A program made the position numbers and the translations under genes. Of a DNA stretch of 5,503 nucleotides, positions 1 through 5,191 are shown in pieces. Each line of letters starts with the position of its first letter. Within the stretch, counting starts at the first letter, position 1. The notes below the pieces were generated by a model. That model did no database searches, was not told where the DNA came from, and saw only the letters and a program-made list of their open reading frames with translations. The DNA comes from Prevotellaceae bacterium (GTDB lineage Bacteria; Bacteroidota; Bacteroidia; Bacteroidales; UBA932): the NCBI GenBank assembly GCA_031289385.1, contig JAITPP010000179.1, positions 1-5,503 on the forward strand. Reading direction: 5' to 3'.

Positions 1-49
1 AATTAAAATAAATAATAACAGTCGAACAAAACATTAAAAAAGAAAAAGT

Positions 50-616
50 ATGATAGAAGAAAAAATATTTAGTAAAATAGATTTCAACAAAAGTCCTTTG
101 GCAAAAGGAGAATATGAAAATTGCCGTTTCGTTGACTGCAACTTTTCAGACACAAACCTTTTCGGGTATGAATTTTGCGACTGTGCGTTTACACGTTGTA
201 ATTTGAGTTCGGCGAAATTGATACAAACACACCTCAACGACGTGAAATTTGAAGACTGTAAAATGCTGGGGATACATTTCGACACATGCAGTGAGTTTGG
301 GCTGTCATTCGGTTTCGAGAACTGTTTACTGAACTATGCTTCATTTTGCAAAACCAAAATAAAAAAAACCGTTTTCCGAAATTCGCAATTACAAGAAACG
401 GACTTTACGGAATGTGATTTAACCGATTCGCTGTTCGACAACTGCGACTTATCAAGAGCACTGTTTAACCATACAATCATTGAGAGAGCCGATTTCAGAA
501 CTTCATACAATTACACCATCGACCCTGAAACCAACAGGATGAAGAAAGCCAAATTTTCGTTGCCCGCCGTTTTGGGACTTCTGGATAAGTATGATATTGA
601 AGTTGCAAACATCTAA
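50..616 (+). CDS. Pentapeptide-repeat protein, Qnr/McbG-like
   Basis: This 188-residue protein is built almost entirely of pentapeptide-type repeats, with a large aromatic or Leu every fifth position. Examples are CRFVDCNFSDTNLFGYEF near residues 25-42, CAFTRCNLSSAKL at 45-57, TDFTECDLTDSLFDNCDL at 118-134 and RADFR at 146-150. Such repeats fold into a right-handed quadrilateral beta-helix. A break at about residues 81-90 (SEFGLSFGFE) and a non-repeat tail (about 153-188, ending in LLDKYDIEV) resemble the layout of Qnr/McbG proteins, which mimic DNA and protect gyrase. That role is only inferred by resemblance; many such proteins have no known function. There is no signal peptide, so it is probably cytoplasmic. 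It is rich in Cys. The ATG at 50 follows an A-rich stretch with no clear Shine-Dalgarno sequence, which is normal in Bacteroidetes. No promoter is visible in the 49 bases upstream. The stop codon lies in one arm of an AT palindrome. Confidence 0.93.
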   Translation: MIEEKIFSKIDFNKSPLAKGEYENCRFVDCNFSDTNLFGYEFCDCAFTRCNLSSAKLIQTHLNDVKFEDCKMLGIHFDTCSEFGLSFGFENCLLNYASFCKTKIKKTVFRNSQLQETDFTECDLTDSLFDNCDLSRALFNHTIIERADFRTSYNYTIDPETNRMKKAKFSLPAVLGLLDKYDIEVANI

Positions 617-637
617 AAAAACGCAATAATTTTTTTA
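614..637. terminator. AT-only palindrome between two convergent stop codons
   Basis: TAAAAAAA (614-621) and TTTTTTTA (630-637) form a perfect 8-base inverted repeat around an 8-base loop. The outer TAA on the plus strand is the stop of the pentapeptide-repeat gene. The outer TAA on the minus strand is the stop of the lpd relic. The position between convergent ends and the T tract on either strand suit a weak bidirectional terminator. The stem has no GC pair, so this is a low-confidence call. Confidence 0.3.
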
Positions 638-718
638 CAAATGTATCGTTTCGCCATGAACGGCGGTGGCTTCCATGATAGCCTCACTCATGCTGGGATG
701 TAGATGAACGGCATGAAC
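635..718 (-). pseudogene. lpdA: 3' relic of a dihydrolipoyl dehydrogenase gene
   Basis: Read on the minus strand from 718 down to 635, the sequence encodes 27 residues and a TAA stop. The residues include HLHPSMSEAIMEA followed, after two residues, by VHGETIHL. This matches the extreme C-terminus of dihydrolipoyl dehydrogenase (E3 of the pyruvate, 2-oxoglutarate and branched-chain dehydrogenase complexes). In that family the HPTxSE segment carries the catalytic His-Glu pair, and the short tail after it ends the protein. The reading frame stays open only a few more codons upstream, to a TAG at 740-742, and the residues there (such as LGVCCCF) do not look like the family. The remaining roughly 430-440 residues (FAD, NAD and disulfide domains) are absent. 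It is best read as the remnant of a gene lost by deletion, convergent with the pentapeptide-repeat gene. No start codon or function is claimed. Confidence 0.78.
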
Positions 719-788
719 AAAACAGCAGCACACACCTAACTAACTATAAAATCAAATTTTAACTATTGATTCGCACAAATTATAAATT

Positions 789-840
789 ATTCTTCCATAT
801 TCATTATTAATTCTTCATTATTAATTATTAATTGTTAATT
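789..840. repeat. TTAATT-type intergenic short-repeat block
   Basis: TTCATTATTAATT occurs twice with a 14-base period (800-812 and 814-826). It is followed by TTAATT units with a 7-base period (821-826, 828-833, 835-840). A one-base variant, TTCATTCTTAATT, recurs upstream of the sufS-like gene (5124-5136) and inverted at the end of the DUF4922 gene (4977-4989). This is a low-complexity intergenic repeat of unknown function. Confidence 0.6.
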
Positions 841-857
841 TATTTTTACGTTTCTGC

Positions 858-885
858 GCCGATTTTCGGCTTATTTTTTTTATTT
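858..885 (+). terminator. Intrinsic terminator hairpin upstream of the glycosyltransferase
   Basis: GCCGA (858-862) pairs with TCGGC (866-870) around a TTT loop. A T-rich tract, TTATTTTTTTTATTT, follows immediately at 871-885. This is a standard Rho-independent terminator for plus-strand transcription, although the stem is only 5 base pairs. It would stop read-through from the pentapeptide-repeat gene about 240 bases upstream, and it insulates the promoter at 923-930. There is no T tract on the other side, so it would not work for the minus strand. Confidence 0.6.
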
Positions 886-922
886 AAATGCAAGCCGATT
901 TTTATATCTTTTATTTTTTTAC

Positions 923-930
923 TACTTTTG
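923..930 (+). promoter_or_regulatory. Bacteroidetes -7 promoter box for the glycosyltransferase cluster
   Basis: TACTTTTG is an exact match to the Bacteroidetes -7 element TAnnTTTG. A start point a few bases downstream would leave a leader of about 38-40 bases before the ATG at 975. No clear TTG/TTTG -33 element sits 19-21 bases upstream; only a T-rich tract is there. The position just after a terminator and before a run of four close genes supports the call. Confidence 0.5.
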
Positions 931-974
931 AAATTCGTAACTAAATATTTTAAATAAAAACACTTTATATTATA

Positions 975-2438
975 ATGGAAAATTTAATTTCTTGTTTCGT
1001 TCATGTAAACGAAAGCGTTGATTTCTTATCAACAGTAAATCAATTAAAAAGCACAGGCATCGTAAAAAAAATATTTTTGATGTCGAAAGTAAAACCCTAC
1101 GCCATTCCCGAAAATTGCGAATGGATTGAGTGCGAAAATTTTTATTCGTCGGCAGCAATAAAATCAATAGGCGAGGCGGCGAATACTACTTACACTCTTA
1201 TCAGTACAAAAGCATCGCCTCTCGAATTGGGCGCGTATGCTCTCGAACGATTTGTAAATGTGATGAATGACACCAACGCTGGTTTGGTTTATTCCGATTT
1301 TTACGAAAAAAAGGAAGGCATCCTTTCCGCGCATCCTGTAATCGACTATCAGGCAGGAAGTTTACGCGACGATTTTAATTTCGGCTCGCTGCTGTTTTAC
1401 AAAACCGAAGCGTTGAAAAACGGAATATCAAAATTCAGCCACGACTTTAATTTTGCCGCTTTTTACGATTTGCGCCTGAAAGTTTCGCAAACCTACTCGC
1501 TGTTTCGGATTCCCGAATTTCTTTATTCCGAAGTTGAACTCGACACACGAAAATCGGGCGAAAAACAATTTGATTATGTCGATCCGAAAAATCGCGAAGT
1601 ACAAATAGAAATGGAAAAAGCCTGTACTCAACATCTTAAAGAAATAGACGGATATTTAAAACCCGATTTCGAGGAAATACAATTTGGCGAAGACGAATTT
1701 GATTTTGAGGCAAGCGTTGTAATTCCCGTTCGCAACAGAGCCAAAACAATTGAAGATGCCATAAAATCAATATTAACACAAAAAACAAAATTCAAATTTA
1801 ATTTGATAATTGTCGATAATCATTCAACAGACGGAACTACCGAAATTATAACAAAATACGCCGCCCAAAGCGATTTGATAGTGCATATACTTCCCGAACG
1901 CAAAGATTTGGGAATAGGCGGATGCTGGACTGCTGCTGTAATGGACTCACGCTGTGGACGTTTTGCCGTACAACTCGACAGCGACGATTTATACATAGAC
2001 GAAAACACGTTGCAAAAAGTTGTTGATGCTTTTTACGAGCAACAATGCGCAATGGTTGTGGGAACATACAAAATTGTAGATGTAAATTTGCAAATGATTC
2101 CTCCCGGAATTATCGAACACAAAGAATGGACGCCCGACAACGGACGCAATAACGCTTTGCGTATAAACGGTTTGGGTGCGCCGCGAGCCTTTTACACACC
2201 TGTGGTGCGCAAAATAAAAGTTCCAAACGTAAGTTACGGCGAAGATTATGCAGTAGGATTGGCAGTTTCGCGCAATTATCAGATAGGACGAATTTACGAA
2301 CCGCTTTATTTATGCCGCCGCTGGGATGGAAACTCCGATGCAGCCCTTGATATTGTTAAACAAAATACCTACAATACCTACAAAGACAGAGTTCGCAGCA
2401 TTGAACTTGCAGCACGAATTGCAAAAAATAAAAAATAA
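975..2438 (+). CDS. Tandem-domain family 2 glycosyltransferase
   Basis: This 487-residue cytoplasmic protein has two GT-A-like domains. The C-terminal one (about 245-455) is a complete GT2 domain: VVIPVRNR at 248-255, IIVDNHSTDGT at 278-288, the nucleotide-sugar/metal motif DSDD at 335-338, the probable catalytic-base region GEDY at 422-425 and RRWDGNSD at 448-455. The N-terminal half (about 5-190) looks like a decayed GT2 domain. It keeps YSDFY (106-110) and a conserved-looking stretch from HPVIDY (120-125) to GSLLFYKT (137-144), but has STKASP (77-82) where an acidic DxD motif would be expected. It should transfer a sugar from a nucleotide donor; neither donor nor acceptor can be read from the sequence. 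No membrane segment was seen. It is the first gene after a terminator and promoter, and its stop is five bases before the next ATG, so it probably leads an operon with the amidase gene. Confidence 0.92.
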   Translation: MENLISCFVHVNESVDFLSTVNQLKSTGIVKKIFLMSKVKPYAIPENCEWIECENFYSSAAIKSIGEAANTTYTLISTKASPLELGAYALERFVNVMNDTNAGLVYSDFYEKKEGILSAHPVIDYQAGSLRDDFNFGSLLFYKTEALKNGISKFSHDFNFAAFYDLRLKVSQTYSLFRIPEFLYSEVELDTRKSGEKQFDYVDPKNREVQIEMEKACTQHLKEIDGYLKPDFEEIQFGEDEFDFEASVVIPVRNRAKTIEDAIKSILTQKTKFKFNLIIVDNHSTDGTTEIITKYAAQSDLIVHILPERKDLGIGGCWTAAVMDSRCGRFAVQLDSDDLYIDENTLQKVVDAFYEQQCAMVVGTYKIVDVNLQMIPPGIIEHKEWTPDNGRNNALRINGLGAPRAFYTPVVRKIKVPNVSYGEDYAVGLAVSRNYQIGRIYEPLYLCRRWDGNSDAALDIVKQNTYNTYKDRVRSIELAARIAKNKK

Positions 2439-2443
2439 AAAAC

Positions 2444-3298
2444 ATGAAAAAAATATTATTGTTTTTAGTTTTTGCGATATTTGTTTGCAACACAGCACAA
2501 TCGCAAACCGATAATATAAATTATACACAAGACGATGTAAGTATATTTAACTCGTTGATAAATAAAATATTGGATAGCAAAAACAGCAAAAACGAATATT
2601 CGGAAATAATTCCGCAGGTAGGAAAATATTTTTTGGGAACGCCATACGTAGCACATACGCTCGAATGTGATAACGAAGTTTTGACAATAAATTTGCGCGA
2701 ACTGGATTGCACCACCTTTCTCGAAAACGTTGTGGTAATTGCAACTCTTGTAAAAAATTCAAAAACCGATTTTGAATCATATTTGCAGCAACTTAAAAAA
2801 TTTCGCTATCGCAATGGCGATGTTGCAGGCTACGGCTCGCGAATACACTATTTTTCCGATTGGATTACTACAAACGAATCGCGCGGATTTGTAAAAAATG
2901 TAAGTAAAGAAATTGGCGGCGAACTTTATGATAAAAAGATAAATTTTATGACAAAAAACCGCGAAAAATATCCCCGCCTCAGCGACGAAAAAACGTTTGC
3001 CGAAATACAAAAATCGGAAGAAAATCTTAATGCACACAAACATTATTACATACCAAAAGCAAAAGTTGCCGAAGTAGAAAAAAACATACACGATGGCGAT
3101 TTAATAGCAATAACCTGCACAACCGAAGGGCTTGATATTACGCACATTGGCATAGCCGTAAAAAAAGATGGCAGAATATATTTCATGCACGCACCAATGT
3201 CGGGCGAAAAAGTTATGATAAGCCGCGAGCCGCTGCACGATTATCTTGCAAAAAACAAAGGAAATACAGGAATTATGGTGGCACGAGTAATTTATTAA
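2444..3298 (+). CDS. Exported DUF1460 (AmiA-type) NlpC/P60 peptidoglycan amidase
   Basis: The 284-residue protein begins with a signal peptide (KK, then a hydrophobic stretch of residues 4-14, likely cut after AQS at 18-20), so it acts in the periplasm. The catalytic elements of the NlpC/P60 fold are present: the nucleophile Cys89 in LDCTTF, His234 in THIGIA, and His249 in MHAP as the third polar residue. SRIHYFSDW (132-140) and the DGDLIAI strand (217-223) also fit DUF1460. A characterised family member, AmiA of Bacteroides uniformis, is a highly specific N-acetylmuramoyl-L-alanine amidase that splits GlcNAc-anhydroMurNAc-peptides into disaccharide and stem peptide. The same reaction is inferred here. 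The protein appears full length and intact. It lies 5 bases after the glycosyltransferase gene and 14 bases before a lipoprotein gene, so the genes are almost certainly co-transcribed. C15 is not in a convincing lipobox. Confidence 0.92.
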   Translation: MKKILLFLVFAIFVCNTAQSQTDNINYTQDDVSIFNSLINKILDSKNSKNEYSEIIPQVGKYFLGTPYVAHTLECDNEVLTINLRELDCTTFLENVVVIATLVKNSKTDFESYLQQLKKFRYRNGDVAGYGSRIHYFSDWITTNESRGFVKNVSKEIGGELYDKKINFMTKNREKYPRLSDEKTFAEIQKSEENLNAHKHYYIPKAKVAEVEKNIHDGDLIAITCTTEGLDITHIGIAVKKDGRIYFMHAPMSGEKVMISREPLHDYLAKNKGNTGIMVARVIY

Positions 3299-3312
3299 TT
3301 ACACAAAATATT

Positions 3313-3942
3313 ATGAGAAAAATCTTAATAATATCAATAGTTGTTTTATTCTTTGCAGGATGTGAAAATAACGATGTAGAAAGTATAAAAGAATGTTTTG
3401 AAATATATAAAAATTCTTTATTAAACATAAGTGGTAATGAAGCCATTAAAGTGGTAGACGAAAATACCATTAAATATTACTCCACTATGCTTGAATATGC
3501 TCAAACAATAAAATATAATGAACTTCAGAAACTATCATTGATGAATAAAATACTTGTATTGACACTTAGACATATTCTCACATTGGATGAGTTAAATAAG
3601 ATGAATGGAGAAAAACTTTTTATTTGGGCAATAGATTACGGGATGATAAGTATGCAAGATACCGAAAACCTTTTATTAAAAGATATTGTAATTGATAAAA
3701 ATGATAGAAACCAAGCCAAAGGATTGCTTGTAGCAAGTAAATATAATATTGGCTATAAAATTAAATTTGTAAAAGAACAAGGTTCGTGGAAAATAGATTT
3801 GACATCTATGTTTAATTTTGCAGAAAAATTGTTTCAGACAACACGCAAACAATTAGACATGACCGAAGAACAATTTATTCATGCAACATTAGAAGAATAT
3901 GGAAAAGAAATTGATTATAATATTTTGTATCGAAATAGATAA
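3313..3942 (+). CDS. Hypothetical lipoprotein, possibly NTF2-like
   Basis: I do not recognise this 209-residue protein. Residues 1-17 form a lipoprotein signal: MRK, a hydrophobic core, then the lipobox FAGC with Cys17 as the lipidated residue, followed by ENND. It should be anchored in the periplasm or outer membrane. The mature part is mostly helical in appearance and rich in Lys, Ile and Asn. A late GSWKIDLTSMF segment recalls the last strands of small NTF2/SnoaL-like domains, but that is only a weak impression. No catalytic motif is visible. Its base composition differs from its neighbours: hand counts of three 60-base lines gave 16, 17 and 15 G+C (about 27%), and four of its six Arg codons are AGA, whereas the DUF4922 gene mainly uses CGN. 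It may be a late arrival in the cluster. The ATG at 3313 is chosen because the signal sequence starts there. Confidence 0.85.
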   Translation: MRKILIISIVVLFFAGCENNDVESIKECFEIYKNSLLNISGNEAIKVVDENTIKYYSTMLEYAQTIKYNELQKLSLMNKILVLTLRHILTLDELNKMNGEKLFIWAIDYGMISMQDTENLLLKDIVIDKNDRNQAKGLLVASKYNIGYKIKFVKEQGSWKIDLTSMFNFAEKLFQTTRKQLDMTEEQFIHATLEEYGKEIDYNILYRNR

Positions 3943-4001
3943 TAATATAACTGAGACAGAGTAATAATTTATAAACAAAAAATAATTAAGATAAAATAGC
4001 A

Positions 4002-4982
4002 ATGAATTTAGACGAAAAATATTTTTATATTCCCGATGCAGCAGATAATATAGCGTTTATAACCGAACAACTTTTTCGGCAACAAACCAAAGAATGGCAA
4101 ACAGCAGCAAATAATTACGAAGGATTAAAAAGCGTGCGTGTTCGCGATTTGAATATCAACGGAATACATTTCAGTATTCAGTACAATCCCGAACGAATTC
4201 GCTCATCTGCCGCCAAAGTTGATGAAAAATCAATAAGCGAGCGCAAATGCTTTCTTTGTCCCGACAATCTTCCGCCCGAACAAAAAGCCATTCCTGCGTT
4301 TGATGATTTTTTGATTCTTGTAAATCCGTTCCCTATTTTTTCAAAACATCTTACAATTCCCAAAACAGCGCATACCAATCAGTTGATTGCCGCAAACGCA
4401 GGCTCAATGCTCGATTTTGCCGCAATGCTTACCGATTATGTAATTTTTTACAATGGACCGAAATGCGGCGCATCTGCTCCCGACCACTTACATTTTCAGG
4501 CGGGAAACAAAGGATTTCTTCCTGTCGAAAAAGAATTTGCGGAGATGAAAAGCCGTTTGAAAATATACAAACATAAAAGCGTAGAAGTGAGTTTTGCCGA
4601 CAATTATTTGCGCCGAATGATAACTCTGCAATCGAACAGCAGAAACGATTTGCTCGAAACATTTGCAAAAATATACAACACTCTTGCCCAACAGCAACCT
4701 CACGAAACTGAGCCAATGCTAAATATTCTGTGCTATGCCGATGAAAATGCGTGGACAATACACATTTTCCCTCGAATAAAACATCGCCCTGCGCAATTTT
4801 TTGCCGAAAACAATGCTCAACTTTTAATAAGTCCTGCATCCGTTGATTTTGGCGGCGTTTTCATTACTCCGCGCATCGAAGATTTTGAAAAATTAAAAGC
4901 CGAAGATATTATTGATATTTTTAATCAGATAACAATAGGCAAAGAGGATTTTGAAGATATAGAATATAGAATGGAAAATTAA
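4002..4982 (+). CDS. DUF4922 protein, HIT/GalT or GDP-hexose phosphorylase-like
   Basis: This 326-residue cytoplasmic protein belongs to the DUF4922 family. Its motifs are those of the GalT/Ap4A phosphorylase branch of the HIT superfamily. CFLC at 83-86 resembles the Cys pair of that group. VNPFPIFSKHLTIP (107-120) corresponds to the nucleotide-binding NPFP...H segment. CGASAPDHLHFQAGN (155-169) contains the HxHxQ active site, with His162, His164 and Gln166. HLHFQA followed by PVE (174-176) is especially like GDP-L-galactose/GDP-D-glucose phosphorylases (VTC2, GDPGP1). In those enzymes a His in this motif carries the nucleotidyl group. A nucleotide-sugar phosphorylase or nucleotidyltransferase activity is therefore inferred; the substrate is unknown. 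It lies 59 bases after the lipoprotein gene and is probably the last gene of the unit. Its stop codon and last residues fall inside an intergenic-type repeat (4977-4989), so the C-terminal tail may be repeat-derived. Confidence 0.88.
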   Translation: MNLDEKYFYIPDAADNIAFITEQLFRQQTKEWQTAANNYEGLKSVRVRDLNINGIHFSIQYNPERIRSSAAKVDEKSISERKCFLCPDNLPPEQKAIPAFDDFLILVNPFPIFSKHLTIPKTAHTNQLIAANAGSMLDFAAMLTDYVIFYNGPKCGASAPDHLHFQAGNKGFLPVEKEFAEMKSRLKIYKHKSVEVSFADNYLRRMITLQSNSRNDLLETFAKIYNTLAQQQPHETEPMLNILCYADENAWTIHIFPRIKHRPAQFFAENNAQLLISPASVDFGGVFITPRIEDFEKLKAEDIIDIFNQITIGKEDFEDIEYRMEN

Positions 4983-5136
4983 GAATGAAAGGCAGACAAA
5001 ATCAATTACTAATTACGAAGTTTTTTAGCACGCAGATTACATAGATGCTACGGATTTCCGCAGATAAAAACTTTTGTGAACATTGCAATTAAAAAACATA
5101 AAATTATAGAACATCTAAAATTCTTCATTCTTAATT
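4977..5136. repeat. 13-base inverted repeat around the intergenic region before the sufS-like gene
   Basis: AATTAAGAATGAA (4977-4989) is the exact reverse complement of TTCATTCTTAATT (5124-5136). The left arm overlaps the stop codon of the DUF4922 gene (4980-4982) and the right arm lies upstream of the sufS-like promoter. The arms belong to the same short-repeat family as the TTAATT block at 789-840. They enclose the GAT-periodic repeat at 5031-5067. No transposase gene or target duplication was seen, so a mobile element is not claimed. Confidence 0.6.
5031..5067. repeat. Degenerate 9-10 base repeat with phased GAT units
   Basis: CGCAGAT occurs at 5031-5037 and 5059-5065, with the related units ACATAGAT (5039-5046) and ACGGAT (5050-5055) between them. 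GAT therefore falls at 5035, 5044, 5053 and 5063, spaced 9, 9 and 10 bases. From memory, intergenic sequences of the type acGCAGATTACgCAGAT / CACGGAT are scattered in many Bacteroidetes genomes; I could not check this. The segment stands out as GC-richer than its flanks. It has no visible coding potential, and its function is unknown. Confidence 0.6.
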
Positions 5137-5161
5137 CTTCTTTTAGTTTCATAATTTTAAT

Positions 5162-5169
5162 TAACTTTG
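5162..5169 (+). promoter_or_regulatory. Bacteroidetes -7 promoter box for the sufS-like gene
   Basis: TAACTTTG matches the -7 consensus TAnnTTTG exactly and lies 22 bases before the ATG at 5192, leaving a short leader of about 15 bases. The -33 region is only T-rich (around 5137-5145) with no clear TTG. The 209-base gap before this gene supports separate transcription from the DUF4922 cluster. Confidence 0.45.
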
Positions 5170-5191
5170 TCATCATATTTATAAATTTTTA

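Larger units (their letters stand above)
617..974. other. Intergenic region with gene relic, repeats, terminator and promoter
   Basis: This 358-base stretch contains no complete gene. From left to right it holds the lpd 3' relic on the minus strand (635-718), an unassigned AT-rich piece (719-788), a TTAATT-type repeat block (789-840), an intrinsic terminator hairpin (858-885) and the probable promoter of the glycosyltransferase gene (923-930). The relic is visibly more GC-rich than the bases around it, as expected for former coding DNA. Nothing recognisable was found in 719-788. Confidence 0.8.

Noticed and set aside
34..285. 83-codon minus-strand frame over the start of the pentapeptide-repeat gene
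   Set aside because: It is a shadow of the regular repeat coding on the other strand, with no start context or family similarity.
747..760. Small AAAAT / ATTTT inverted repeat in the gap before the glycosyltransferase
   Set aside because: A stem of about 5 A-T pairs in very AT-rich DNA is expected by chance and has no T tract or gene end next to it.
789..840. Possible CRISPR-like or iteron array
   Set aside because: The units are only 6-13 bases, AT-only apart from single C or G bases, and have no uniform spacers, replication gene or cas gene nearby.
2326..2514. Plus-strand frame spanning the junction of the glycosyltransferase and amidase genes
   Set aside because: It overlaps two convincing genes in another frame, including the signal peptide of the amidase, and shows no domain.
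2777..3091. 104-codon minus-strand frame that looks very hydrophobic and aromatic
   Set aside because: It is antisense to the DUF1460 amidase. The Phe/Ile/Tyr richness is simply the complement of Lys/Asn/Glu-rich AT-rich coding sequence, not a real membrane protein.
4429..4839. 136-codon open frame on the minus strand inside the DUF4922 gene
   Set aside because: It lies wholly antisense to a gene with clear family motifs. Its residues are Cys/Phe-rich and without recognisable domains, as expected of a shadow frame.
5066..5076. AACTTTTG as a second -7 promoter box before the sufS-like gene
   Set aside because: Its first base differs from TAnnTTTG, and a better exact match lies closer to the gene at 5162-5169.
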